This document shows, one piece after another, positions 11,102 to 19,501 of a stretch of 64,000 nucleotides of DNA. The stretch's first letter is position 1; every line of letters begins with the position of its first letter. Position numbers and translations under genes: made by a program. The stretch spans positions 1 to 64,000 of the forward strand of contig DASVRA010000022.1 in NCBI GenBank assembly GCA_036388855.1. The letters run 5' to 3'. The stretch comes from DASVRA01 sp036388855. Its GTDB lineage: Bacteria; Pseudomonadota; Alphaproteobacteria; Caulobacterales; Caulobacteraceae. The notes under the pieces are model-generated. The model did no database searches. It saw only the letters and a list, made by a program, of their open reading frames with translations, and had not been told where the DNA came from.

Positions 11102-11857
11102 ATGGGCCTATCGGCGCCGGCTGGAAACCGGCGGCGGCGTGCGGGCCGGGCCCTGCTCGACCTGGTGCTGCCGCCAAGGCCGTTGGACGGATCGGGCGCG
11201 GCGCAGTCGCGGGGGCTGTCGGGCGAGGCTTGGGGCCTAATCCGGTTTTTGGAGGCGCCGGTGTGCGACGGCTGCGGCGCTCCGTTCGAGCACACGGAGA
11301 TCGCCTCGCGATGCCCCGAGTGCCTGTCGGCGCGGCGGCTGGTTTCGCGGGTGCGGGCCGCCTGCCTCTATGACGAGCACTCGCGCGAGCTGATCCTCAG
11401 GCTCAAGCACGCCGACCGCACCGAGCTGGCGGGGCTGTTCGCCGCCTGGATCGGGCGGGCCGCGGCGGAACTGGTGGAGCAGGCGGACGCGGTGGCGCCA
11501 GTGCCGCTGCACCCGTGGCGGCTGTTCCGGCGGAGGTACAATCAAGCCGCCGAGGTGGCGCGGCCGCTCGCCCGGCGCGCGCGCAAGCCGTACCTGCCCG
11601 ACGCCCTCGTTCGCGCGCGCGGCGGCGAGAGCCAGGCGGGCAAGTCTGCCTCGGCGCGGCGGCGCAATGTCGCGGCGGCTTTCACCGTGCCGCCCGCCAA
11701 GCGCCGGCTGGTGGAGGGCCGGCGCATCCTGCTGATCGATGACGTGCTGACGACTGGCGCCACGGTGGAGGCGTGCGCGCGGGCGCTGCTCAGGGCTGGG
11801 GCAAGCGAAGTGGACGCGGCGGTGATCGCCAGGGTGCGCGAGCGCGCCGCACCCTGA
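11102..11857 (+). CDS. comF: ComF family phosphoribosyltransferase-like protein
   Basis: A 251-residue protein with an N-terminal zinc finger (CDGCGAPF, then RCPEC, residues about 55-80) and a C-terminal type I PRTase domain with the PRPP-binding loop ILLIDDVLTTGATVEACA. The segment YNQAAEVARPLARR is typical of ComF/GntX. These proteins are linked to DNA uptake in naturally competent bacteria but are also conserved in non-competent ones, so the role here is unproven. ATG 11102 lies 11 bases from the divergent methyltransferase start. Confidence 0.88.
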   Translation: MGLSAPAGNRRRRAGRALLDLVLPPRPLDGSGAAQSRGLSGEAWGLIRFLEAPVCDGCGAPFEHTEIASRCPECLSARRLVSRVRAACLYDEHSRELILRLKHADRTELAGLFAAWIGRAAAELVEQADAVAPVPLHPWRLFRRRYNQAAEVARPLARRARKPYLPDALVRARGGESQAGKSASARRRNVAAAFTVPPAKRRLVEGRRILLIDDVLTTGATVEACARALLRAGASEVDAAVIARVRERAAP

Positions 11858-11918
11858 GGAACTGGCGGCGCGTTCGGCGATTCCCATATCGGTCAGCGGG
11901 TTAGCTGAGGGAGTCCCC

Positions 11919-12173
11919 GTGTCTCAGGTTCTGATTTACACCAAGCCGTACTGCCCCTACTGCATTCGCGCGGTTAAGCTTCTGAAAGAGAAGGGCGCCA
12001 GCTTCACCGAGATCGAAGCGGCCTCCAGCCCCGAGAAGCGCCGCGAGATGATCCAGAAGTCCGGGCGCATGACCTATCCGCAGATCTTCGTCGGCGACCA
12101 GCATATCGGCGGCTGCGACGACATGGTCGCGCTGGAGCGGCGGGGCGAGCTGGACCAGTTGCTCGCCGCCTGA
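11919..12173 (+). CDS. grxC: Glutaredoxin 3
   Basis: An 84-residue glutathione-dependent thiol-disulfide oxidoreductase of the cytoplasm. It has the dithiol active site CPYC at residues 12-15, the cis-Pro region MTYPQIFVG and the GGCDD motif that binds glutathione. The GTG start at 11919 has GAGGGA upstream. It overlaps the following nitrilase gene (TGATG), indicating one operon grxC-nitrilase-DUF1178. Confidence 0.95.
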   Translation: MSQVLIYTKPYCPYCIRAVKLLKEKGASFTEIEAASSPEKRREMIQKSGRMTYPQIFVGDQHIGGCDDMVALERRGELDQLLAA

Positions 12174-12991
12174 TGCCGCGCGTCGCGCTCGTCCAGCTGC
12201 GCACGCCGGCCAGCCAGGCCGCGGCGCTGGAACAGGCGGCGCCGCTGGTGCGCGAGGCGGCGGAGGCGGGGGCGCAGCTGATCCTCACGCCCGAGGCCAC
12301 AAACCTGCTGCAGCGCGACCGGGGCAAGCTCGAGCAGGCGGTGACCGGCGCCGAGACCGACGCGGCCGTGCAGGGGCTCCGCGCGCTCGCCGCCGAGCTG
12401 AAGGTCTGGCTGCTGATCGGCTCGGCCCTGGTGCGGCGCGAGGACGGCGCGCTGGCCAACCGCTCGCTCCTGATAGACGCGGAAGGCGCGCTCGCCGCAG
12501 CCTACGACAAGATCCACATGTTCGACGTGGACCTGCCCACCGGCGAACGCCACCGGGAATCCGCCCTCTACCGCCCGGGCGGGCAGGCGGCGGTGGCTCG
12601 GACGCCCTGGGGTCGGATCGGCCTCACCGTCTGCTACGACGTGCGCTTTCCCTACCTCCACCGCGCGTTGGCCAAGGCCGGGGCGGAGATGATCGCGGTG
12701 CCGGCCGCCTTCACCGTGCCCACCGGCGAAGCGCACTGGGAAGTGCTGCTGCGCGCCCGCGCGATCGAGACCGGCTCCTTCGTCCTGGCGCCTGCTCAGG
12801 GCGGCCGGCACGAGGACGGCCGCGCCACCTGGGGCCGCTCAACCATTGTCGATCCCTGGGGGCGGGTAGTCGCCAAGCTCGACCATGACGAGCCGGCCGT
12901 AGTGGTCGCCGACATCGACCTGGCGGAGGCGGCGAAGGCCCGCGCCGCGATTCCGGCGCTGCTCAACGAGCGGGCGTTCGCCGGGCCATGA
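12173..12991 (+). CDS. Carbon-nitrogen hydrolase (Nit1-like, probable deaminated glutathione amidase)
   Basis: A 272-residue nitrilase-superfamily amidase with the Glu-Lys-Cys triad visible: LTPEATN (Glu), YDKIHMFDVDL (Lys) and LTVCYDVRFPYLHR (Cys). The MFDVDLPTGE and CYDVRFPYLHRALA patterns fit the Nit1/NIT branch, which removes deaminated glutathione. The neighbouring glutaredoxin gene agrees with a glutathione-related role, but the substrate is an inference. The start overlaps grxC by one base. Confidence 0.88.
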   Translation: MPRVALVQLRTPASQAAALEQAAPLVREAAEAGAQLILTPEATNLLQRDRGKLEQAVTGAETDAAVQGLRALAAELKVWLLIGSALVRREDGALANRSLLIDAEGALAAAYDKIHMFDVDLPTGERHRESALYRPGGQAAVARTPWGRIGLTVCYDVRFPYLHRALAKAGAEMIAVPAAFTVPTGEAHWEVLLRARAIETGSFVLAPAQGGRHEDGRATWGRSTIVDPWGRVVAKLDHDEPAVVVADIDLAEAAKARAAIPALLNERAFAGP

Positions 12992-13425
12992 TCAAATACG
13001 CCCTGCAGTGCGCGGCGGCGCACCCGTTCGAAGGCTGGTTTTCCGCCTCGGGCGATTACGACGACCAGCGCGCGCGGGGGCTGATCGAGTGCCCCGTCTG
13101 CGGCTCGCCGGAGATATCCAAGCAGATCATGGCCCCGGCGGTGGCAGGCACGAAGCGCCGCGGCTCGCCGGCGCCCGAGCCCACGCCGGACATGCGCCAG
13201 ATGATGATGGCGGCGGCGGGCGAGATCCGCCGGCACGTGGAGGAGAACTTCGACTACGTCGGCGATTCCTTCGCGCGCGAGGCCCGCGACATCCACGAGG
13301 GCAAGTCGGAAGAGCGCGGCATCTACGGCGAGGCCACGCCCACTGAGGCCAAGGCGCTGGTCCAGGACGGGGTGAAGATCGCCCCCCTGCCGCCCAAGCC
13401 GCGGCCGAAGGAAAAGCTCAACTAG
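12988..13425 (+). CDS. DUF1178 family protein
   Basis: A 145-residue cytoplasmic protein of unknown function. It begins MIKYALQCAAAHPFEGWF and carries CPVCGSPEISKQIMAPAV, a zinc-finger-like CxxC near residue 37 (with Cys8 as a further candidate ligand). The C-terminal part is helical and ends Pro/Lys-rich. Its ATG overlaps the nitrilase stop (ATGA). The association of DUF1178 with grxC and a nitrilase recurs in alphaproteobacteria, which makes the assignment secure although the role is unknown. Confidence 0.9.
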   Translation: MIKYALQCAAAHPFEGWFSASGDYDDQRARGLIECPVCGSPEISKQIMAPAVAGTKRRGSPAPEPTPDMRQMMMAAAGEIRRHVEENFDYVGDSFAREARDIHEGKSEERGIYGEATPTEAKALVQDGVKIAPLPPKPRPKEKLN

Positions 13426-13469
13426 CCCACTGGCGAGCGCCTCCCCCGGCGCCTAAAAATGGCGGAGAC

Positions 13470-13546
13470 GGCCCGGTAGCTCAGCAGGACAGAGCAGCGG
13501 TTTCCTAAACCGAAGGTCAGAGGTTCGAGTCCTCTCCGGGCCGCCA
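13470..13546 (+). tRNA. tRNA-Arg (anticodon CCT)
   Basis: A full cloverleaf can be folded. The acceptor GGCCCGG (13470-13476) pairs with CCGGGCC (13536-13542), followed by discriminator G and an encoded CCA. The D arm is GCTC/GAGC. The anticodon stem 497-501/509-513 holds the loop TTCCTAA with CCT at 13504-13506, and the T arm is AGAGG/CCTCT with TTCGAGT. The outermost anticodon-stem pair is a G-A mismatch (13497 with 13513). It would read AGG, a rare codon in this GC-rich genome. Confidence 0.95.
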
Positions 13547-13605
13547 GGATTTGACAAGGGGCGCGGGAGTTCCCCAGAATCCCTGGGCGGAGGCGGCGAG
13601 GCGGT

Positions 13606-13914
13606 ATGATCCTTTTCCTGTTGGCCCTGCTGGGTGGCGCCGCCGCTTCCTCCGAGGCCCTGGCGGCCGAGGTCGGTTACCCGGCCGCTCCCGCCGCCCC
13701 TCAGCCGAAGCCGAAATCCTCCCGCGGCGGCGACAAGGTCATCTGCAAGCGCGCGATGAACAAGACCGGTAGCCACATCCCTCCCCAACCCGTTTGCATG
13801 ATGAAGCGGGATTGGGAACGGCAGGAGCGCATCGACAGCCAAACCGCCCGTTCGGTCCAGCACAAGAGCGGCCTCGGCAACATGGTCCCCTTGGAGGACA
13901 GGCCGGGGGGCTAA
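13606..13914 (+). CDS. Small secreted protein, function unknown
   Basis: A 102-residue protein with an N-terminal signal peptide (MILFLLALLGGAAASSEALAA). A Pro/Ala/Lys linker follows, then a compact polar domain with two cysteines: KVICKRAMNKTGSHIP and QPVCMMKRDWERQE. Similar KxxCKR...TGS...xVC...W patterns occur in small exported proteins that I recall from Caulobacterales and sphingomonads, but I know no function. It starts 60 bases after the tRNA and converges on the lytic transglycosylase gene. Confidence 0.7.
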   Translation: MILFLLALLGGAAASSEALAAEVGYPAAPAAPQPKPKSSRGGDKVICKRAMNKTGSHIPPQPVCMMKRDWERQERIDSQTARSVQHKSGLGNMVPLEDRPGG

Positions 13915-13935
13915 GCCGCCCGCGTACGGGCCGGT

Positions 13936-15477
13936 TTAACGGTCCAGCCGCGCATCCACGCTGTTCACGCCGGAGGCGATGGCGTCGATGGAGCGGGTCT
14001 TCTGGCCGAACAGGCGGCGGTAGGTCCAATAGTTGGCCATCACCTTCTCGACGTATTCACGGGTCTGGGCGGCGGGGAGGGTTTCGACCACCATCAGGCT
14101 GTCCTGCGAGCCGGCGTAGCGGTGGGCCTTGAGCACCGCGCCCGGGCCGCCGTTGTAGGCGGCGACGGTGCGCACCAGGTCGCCGTCGGTCCAGTCGCGC
14201 AGCAGCTTGTCGAGGTAGGCCTGACCGGCGCGCAGATTGACGGCGGGGTCGCTCAGCGCCGAGCCGCGGCGCAGGCTGTCGTCGCCGGTGGCCTCGGCCG
14301 CTGTGGAAGCCTTGATCTGCATCAGCCCGACGGCGCCGGCGTAGGAGCGGGCGGCGGGGTTGAAGCGGCTCTCCTGCTTGACTAGGGCGAACACCAGCGC
14401 CTTGTCGACGGTGTAGCCGCCCTGGGGCTGCAGATCGGGGGTGGGGAAGTCCTCGTAGGAGAACTCGCGGTAGCCGCCGCCGCGGCTGCGCGCCGCCGAT
14501 TGGGCTTCGGTGTTCAGTTCGACCGCGAGCGCGATCCAGGCGCCGCGCTCGGCATCGGTGCGGGCGGCGACCAGGGCGCGGCGCAGTTCGGCGGCGGCTT
14601 CCTCGGTTTGGCCGACCTGCATCAGGGCGACGGCGCGCTTGGCGCGGGCGTCGCCCGCGACTAGCGCCTGGGCCTGCGGGTTGGGCGCGCCGGTGTAGGC
14701 GGCGCGGACGATGCCGCCCTGATAGGGACGCTCCACTTCGACGGTGCGGACGCGCGCGCCGGCGCCGGGCTCCAGGCCCAGCTGGCTCTCGGCGATCATG
14801 CCGTAGAAGGTCTGCGGCCAGCGCGCGGCCAGCTTCAGGTATCCCGGCGCCTCTTCCGCATGGCCCAGCGTGATCGCCGTGCGCGCGGCCCAGTAGGCGG
14901 CGGCGGCGCGCAGCCACTCGTCTTCATCCGTGTCGCGGGCGACCTGTTCGAAATGCTTGCGCGCCTCGGCGTAGTCCTTGAGCCGGAAGGCGGATAGGCC
15001 GGCGATCCAGCGCTCGCGGGTGGCGATGGCCAGGGCATAGGCAGTCTTGGGATCACCGGAATAGAAGGCTTCGCGGGCGCTGGTGTAGACGGCGGCCTGG
15101 GGGAAGAACGGCAGGCGGAAGGTGAAGCCGGAGCCCTTGGGCGCGCGCTTTTCGGCGAGCTTGGCCACCCGCTCGGCGTCGGGCAGTTCGGCGTACTTGT
15201 CGAGCCAGCCGGACAGTTCCTCAAAGCTGGCCTTGCCCTGCGGCGCCATCAGCCGCTTCAGTTCGACGTAGCCGGCGAGACAGGGGTCGGAGACCCGCTG
15301 GAGCAGGTCCTGGATGGTGAGCTGGTCGCCCTTTTCGGCGGCTTGGAAGGCGGCGCCGTAGAGCTGGGCGTCTTCGCTGGTCAGCGCAGTGAAGGTGGCG
15401 GCCTTCACCTGCGGAGCCAGAGCCGCACCAAAAACGCAAACGGCGGCAGCCGCCGCCAGAACTCGCAAACGTCGCAA
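13936..15477 (-). CDS. Lytic murein transglycosylase (SLT family 1)
   Basis: A 513-residue periplasmic enzyme that cleaves the MurNAc-GlcNAc bond of peptidoglycan to give 1,6-anhydro products. After a signal peptide (ending PQVKAA) there is a long helical, solenoid-like region to about residue 340. The SLT domain follows, with catalytic Glu in VKQESRFNP, then GAVGLMQI, AGQAYLDKLL and VAAYNGGPGAVLKAH. The start is taken as TTG 15477 because GGGGAGG lies at good spacing upstream; a second TTG lies three codons in. It resembles Slt70-type enzymes. Confidence 0.92.
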   Translation of the reverse strand: MRRLRVLAAAAAVCVFGAALAPQVKAATFTALTSEDAQLYGAAFQAAEKGDQLTIQDLLQRVSDPCLAGYVELKRLMAPQGKASFEELSGWLDKYAELPDAERVAKLAEKRAPKGSGFTFRLPFFPQAAVYTSAREAFYSGDPKTAYALAIATRERWIAGLSAFRLKDYAEARKHFEQVARDTDEDEWLRAAAAYWAARTAITLGHAEEAPGYLKLAARWPQTFYGMIAESQLGLEPGAGARVRTVEVERPYQGGIVRAAYTGAPNPQAQALVAGDARAKRAVALMQVGQTEEAAAELRRALVAARTDAERGAWIALAVELNTEAQSAARSRGGGYREFSYEDFPTPDLQPQGGYTVDKALVFALVKQESRFNPAARSYAGAVGLMQIKASTAAEATGDDSLRRGSALSDPAVNLRAGQAYLDKLLRDWTDGDLVRTVAAYNGGPGAVLKAHRYAGSQDSLMVVETLPAAQTREYVEKVMANYWTYRRLFGQKTRSIDAIASGVNSVDARLDR

Positions 15478-15555
15478 ACGCCGCCTCCCCGCACCGCGCG
15501 CGTTCGCGCCGGATTCGTCTTGGCCTAATTGGAAAGTATCCCCGAAAGCTTGACG

Positions 15556-16347
15556 TTACGTTGGCCGCTCGGGCCGATCAAGCCTTTCGGCCAGCGTCAG
15601 GAGGTCGCTCCAGGCCTTCTTCTTGGCCGCGGGCTGGCGCAGCAGGAAGGCGGGATGCAGCGTAGGCAGGGCCGGAAGGGCGAGATTTCCCCCTTCGGAG
15701 CGCCACTCGAACCAGCGGCCGCGCAGCGAGAGGATACCCTCCTCGCGCTTGAGCACCGACTTGGCCGCGGCGCCCCCCAGCAGCAGGACCAGGCGCGGCT
15801 TCACGATTTCGAGAGCGCGCTCAAGGAAGGGGGCGCAGACCAGCTGGTCGAGGTGCGACGGGTTGGAGTTGCCGGGGGGCCGCCAGAACACGGTGTTGGT
15901 GATGAAGGCGCGGTCGGTGAGGCCTGCGGCCTGGAGCATGCGGTCGAGCAACTGGCCGGCGCGGCCGACGAAGGGCAGGCCCTGGGCGTCTTCCTCGGCC
16001 CCTGGAGCCTCGCCTATGACCGCGACCTCGCCCTGGAGGTTGCCGCGGGCGAACACGGCGCGGCGCGCGCCTTGGGCTTTAAGCGCACAGCCGTCGAAGG
16101 CGGCGATCGCCGCCTCCAGCGCCTGGAGGTCGTTGGCGGCGGCGGCGAGTTCGCGCGCCTGAGCCGCTGCGGCGGAGGCGTCGGGAGGCAAAGCCGGGCC
16201 TTTGACCAGGGCGGGTTTGGAGGGCGGAGGCTTGTCGGGCCGCTTGGTGTGGTCGACGGGCTGGTCCTCGAGGCACACATCGACGCCGGCCTCGGCCCAG
16301 AAGGCCAGCAGGGCTTCGGCGGCGCGGTGGTCGGCGGAGAGGTCCAT
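15556..16347 (-). CDS. Uracil-DNA glycosylase, type 4 (family 4/5-like)
   Basis: A 263-residue base-excision repair enzyme that removes uracil from DNA. The catalytic region GEAPGAEEDAQGLPFVGRAG and the PTLHPAFLLRQP motif identify the group. About 90 N-terminal residues, rich in Lys/Pro/Ala, precede the core. The usual CxxC pair of the iron-sulfur cluster is not present as such: the stretch reads FDGCALKAQG and a further Cys occurs in LVCAPFLERA. The ATG at 16347 begins MDLSADHRAAEALLAFWAEAG. A longer upstream frame is open but runs through palindromic DNA. Confidence 0.87.
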   Translation of the reverse strand: MDLSADHRAAEALLAFWAEAGVDVCLEDQPVDHTKRPDKPPPSKPALVKGPALPPDASAAAAQARELAAAANDLQALEAAIAAFDGCALKAQGARRAVFARGNLQGEVAVIGEAPGAEEDAQGLPFVGRAGQLLDRMLQAAGLTDRAFITNTVFWRPPGNSNPSHLDQLVCAPFLERALEIVKPRLVLLLGGAAAKSVLKREEGILSLRGRWFEWRSEGGNLALPALPTLHPAFLLRQPAAKKKAWSDLLTLAERLDRPERPT

Positions 16348-16362
16348 GGGCGCGCATCTTCT

Positions 16363-16513
16363 CCCTTCCCCCTCGATGGGGGAAGGGTCGGGTTGGGGGT
16401 GTGGCCAAAGACTCTCCACGCCAGATGACGCAGAGGCGTTGCCTCTCCCGCCCGACCTGTCGGCTATCTTGGCCACACCCTCTCCCCTGCCCCTCCCCCA
16501 TGGAGGGGGAGGG
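16363..16513. repeat. Palindromic intergenic element with three nested hairpins
   Basis: Three hairpins lie between the glycosylase and ETF-QO starts. CCCTTCCCCC (363-372) pairs with 378-387. GGGTGTGGCCAA (397-408) pairs perfectly with TTGGCCACACCC (469-480), enclosing a small GAGGC/GCCTC stem. CCCTCCCCC (491-499) pairs with 505-513. The pattern resembles REP/ERIC-like intergenic elements and recurs in related form near 24210 and 26340. Confidence 0.65.
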
Positions 16514-16548
16514 ATGCTAAACGCGGGTGACGTCGCTGCGAGACCCCA

Positions 16549-18234
16549 ATGACCGACACCATGCCCGCGCCCGCGCCCGAACCCGTCCAGCGGGAGGCGA
16601 TGGCGTACGACATCGTGATCGTCGGCGGCGGGCCGGCGGGGCTGGGGGCGGCGATTCGGGCCAAGCAGCTGGATTCGAACGTGTCGGTGGCGCTGCTGGA
16701 GAAGGGGTCGGAGATCGGGGCGCACATCCTGTCGGGCGCGGTGATGGACCCGAAGGCGCTGAACGAGCTGATCCCCGATTGGAAGGAGAAGGGGGCGCCG
16801 CTCGACACGTCGGTCACGCGCGACCGCTTCCTGGTGCTGGGGGAGCAGGGGGAGATGGACATCTCCATGCTGCCGCAGCCGCCGTGGATGTCCAACCACG
16901 GCTGCTACGTGGGATCGCTGGCTAACCTGTGCCGGTGGCTGGCGGGGCAGGCGGAGGCGCTGGGGGTGGAGATCTACCCCGGCATGGCGGCGTCGGACCT
17001 GGTGTTCGACGGGGCAGGCGCGGTGAAGGGGGTGGTCGCGGGGGTGTTCGGCGTTGGGCGCGACGGGCAGCCGAAGCCGGATTTCCAGCCGGGCATAGAG
17101 CTGCACGCCAAATACCTGTTCGTGGCCGAGGGCGTGCGGGGGTCGCTGGCCAAGGTGATCCAGGTGCGGTTCGGGCTGTGCGAGGGGCGCGAGCCGCAGA
17201 AGTACGGCATCGGGATCAAGGAGCTGTGGCAGGTGCCGGAAGGGCAGTTCCACAAGGGGCTGGTACAGCACACGCTGGGGTGGCCGCTGGACGACCGGAC
17301 CGGCGGCGGCTCGTTCATTTACCACTTCGGCGACCGGTTCGTGTCGGTCGGCTATGTGGTGCACCTGAACTACAAGAACCCCTACCTGTCGCCGTTCGAG
17401 GAGTTCCAGCGGTTCAAGCAGCACCCGGCGATCCGCCCCGTGCTGGAGGGAGGGACGCGGGTCTCCTACGGCGCCCGTGCGATCAGCGAGGGCGGCTACC
17501 AGAGCGTGCCCAAGCTGGCGTTCCCCGGCGGCGTGCTGATCGGCTGCTCGGCCGGGTTCGTGAACGTGCCGCGGATCAAGGGCAGCCACAACGCGCTGAA
17601 GACCGGCATGCTGGCGGCGGAGGCGGCGGTGGAGGCGATCCGCGCAGGACGTTCGGGGGACGAACTGGTCGAGTACCAGCGGGCCTACGAGACCTCCTGG
17701 GTGGCGCGGGAGCTGAAGCAGGTCCGGAACGTCAAGCCGCTGCTGTCGAAGCTCGGGACCACTTGGGGGACGCTGGCGGCTGGGGTGGACATGTGGTGCA
17801 CGACGCTGCTGCGCGGGTTCTCGGTCCTGGGCACGCTCAAGCATGGCAAGACCGACGCGCAGGCGACGGGGCTGGCGAAGGACTACCAGCCGATCGCCTA
17901 TCCAAAGCCGGACGGGGTGATCAGCTTCGACCGGCTGTCGAGCGTCTACATCTCCAACACCAGCCACGACGAGGACCAGCCGAGCCACCTGAAGCTCAAG
18001 GACCCTTCAGCCCCGATTGGCGTGAACCTGCCGCTCTACGGCGAGCCGGCGCGGCTCTACTGCCCGGCGGCGGTGTACGAGGTGGTCTACGACGAGGCCG
18101 GCGAGAACCCGAAGTTCGTGATCAACTTCGCCAACTGCGTCCACTGCAAGACCTGCGACATCAAGGACCCGTCGCAGAACATCGTCTGGACCACGCCGGA
18201 AGGCGGCGGCGGTCCAAACTATCCGAACATGTGA
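16549..18234 (+). CDS. Electron transfer flavoprotein-ubiquinone oxidoreductase
   Basis: A 561-residue membrane-associated flavoprotein that passes electrons from reduced ETF, as in fatty-acid and amino-acid oxidation, to ubiquinone. The N-terminal FAD motif IVIVGGGPAGLGAAIRAKQL, the substrate-domain signature GCSAGFVNVPRIKGSHNALK and the C-terminal [4Fe-4S] cysteines (YCPAAVYE, then NCVHCKTCDIKDP) are all present and spaced normally. It ends GGGGPNYPNM as in other members. Start ATG 16549; the frame continues into a second Met at residue 5. Confidence 0.97.
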   Translation: MTDTMPAPAPEPVQREAMAYDIVIVGGGPAGLGAAIRAKQLDSNVSVALLEKGSEIGAHILSGAVMDPKALNELIPDWKEKGAPLDTSVTRDRFLVLGEQGEMDISMLPQPPWMSNHGCYVGSLANLCRWLAGQAEALGVEIYPGMAASDLVFDGAGAVKGVVAGVFGVGRDGQPKPDFQPGIELHAKYLFVAEGVRGSLAKVIQVRFGLCEGREPQKYGIGIKELWQVPEGQFHKGLVQHTLGWPLDDRTGGGSFIYHFGDRFVSVGYVVHLNYKNPYLSPFEEFQRFKQHPAIRPVLEGGTRVSYGARAISEGGYQSVPKLAFPGGVLIGCSAGFVNVPRIKGSHNALKTGMLAAEAAVEAIRAGRSGDELVEYQRAYETSWVARELKQVRNVKPLLSKLGTTWGTLAAGVDMWCTTLLRGFSVLGTLKHGKTDAQATGLAKDYQPIAYPKPDGVISFDRLSSVYISNTSHDEDQPSHLKLKDPSAPIGVNLPLYGEPARLYCPAAVYEVVYDEAGENPKFVINFANCVHCKTCDIKDPSQNIVWTTPEGGGGPNYPNM

Positions 18235-18240
18235 GGTCCG

Positions 18241-19419
18241 CTACAGCATGAAGTCGGCGGCGGTCAGCACGTATTCGCCGGCCAGGTAAATGGTGTGCTC
18301 GGCCTCGGCGTTCTTGTCGACGCTGAGCTCGATTGCCGTGCGGCCGTCACCGGTCAACTGGTAGCGGACTTCGCCCGCCTCGCCGGTAAAGGCGTCCGTG
18401 CCGATGAAGGTGAAGGCCTGATAGCCGGCCCGGGGCGCAGCATCGATCGGCGACAGGTCGATCTTCTCGCCCGCCGGCTGATCGAAGTCGTTGATCAGGG
18501 TGCGGTCGTAGAGGATCTCGGTGTCGAAGGTGATGATGAACCGGTCCAGGCCCTCGCCTCCCGTCATGCCCCGGGTCGCGTAGCGGGCCTCCAGCCGATC
18601 GTCGCCGGCGCCGCCGTCCATCCACTGCGCCCCGATCAGGAAGTCGTCGAAGGCGCTGCCGATCAGGTTGGCGCTGCCGAAGCTGCTGCCCCACTCGAAG
18701 GTGTCGCCCTGGGCCTCGCCGCCGAAGCCGACATTCTGGATCACGTCGACGTACACCCCTTCACTGCTGGAAGCATACAAGATGGTGGTGAGGTCAGGGC
18801 CGATGCGGATCAGGTCCGCGCCGGCGCCGCCGCTCAGCGTGTCGTCGCCTGAATAGAGGTCGGAGTTCGAGCCGCCCACCAAGGTGTCGGCGCCCGCGCC
18901 GCCATAGAGGACGTCGTCATGGCCGCCGCCGGACAGCAAATCGTTCCCGCCACCGCCGTTCAGCGTATCGGCGCCGTTGTCGCCGATCAGGAAGTCGGTT
19001 CCCTTGCCGCCATCGAGCCAATCGTCACCCTGCCAGCCGCGCACGGTGTCGGCGCGGGCGCCGCCGGTGATGGTGTCGTCGCCGTCGCTGCCGGTGATGT
19101 TGATCCGCTCGAAGCCCCGCGCCGTGGAGCCGTAGGGGGTGACGGTCTCCGCGCCCGAGACGAAGGTGAAGTCGAACGCGCCGATGCCGCCGCCGAAGAA
19201 GGTGCCGTAGAACATCCCCAGGACATCGACGCCACTGCCTCCGTAGAGGGAGTCGCCGCCCAAGCTGTCGTCGATCAGGTCGGCTCCGCGGCCGCCGCGC
19301 ACCACGTCGAAGCCTTCGGCGCCCCAGAGGGAGTCGTTGCCGTCCAGGCCCTTGATGAAGTCCGCGCCGTCGGAGCCGCTCAGGCTGTCGTTGCCGCTGG
19401 TGCCGATGTACTGGGGCAT
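18241..19419 (-). CDS. Hemolysin-type calcium-binding (RTX) protein
   Basis: A 392-residue acidic protein that starts MPQYIGTSGNDSLSGSDGAD after a good GGGAGG ribosome site. Blocks of GGxGxDxLxGG nonapeptides, for example GGGGNDLLSGGGHDDVLYGG, form calcium-binding parallel beta rolls and are interrupted by non-repeat beta segments. There is no signal peptide. The C-terminus (TAADFML) fits a type I secretion signal of an acidic residue followed by hydrophobic ones. No catalytic domain is visible, so it may be structural or surface-associated. It converges on the ETF-QO gene with six bases between. Confidence 0.85.
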   Translation of the reverse strand: MPQYIGTSGNDSLSGSDGADFIKGLDGNDSLWGAEGFDVVRGGRGADLIDDSLGGDSLYGGSGVDVLGMFYGTFFGGGIGAFDFTFVSGAETVTPYGSTARGFERINITGSDGDDTITGGARADTVRGWQGDDWLDGGKGTDFLIGDNGADTLNGGGGNDLLSGGGHDDVLYGGAGADTLVGGSNSDLYSGDDTLSGGAGADLIRIGPDLTTILYASSSEGVYVDVIQNVGFGGEAQGDTFEWGSSFGSANLIGSAFDDFLIGAQWMDGGAGDDRLEARYATRGMTGGEGLDRFIITFDTEILYDRTLINDFDQPAGEKIDLSPIDAAPRAGYQAFTFIGTDAFTGEAGEVRYQLTGDGRTAIELSVDKNAEAEHTIYLAGEYVLTAADFML

Positions 19420-19501
19420 GGCCGCTCCCTCCCGCTCAATCCAGCATAACCCAGTTCCGGGGACGCGGCCACGAGCTTCGCCTTGAAGAGGGCGCCGAAA
19501 C

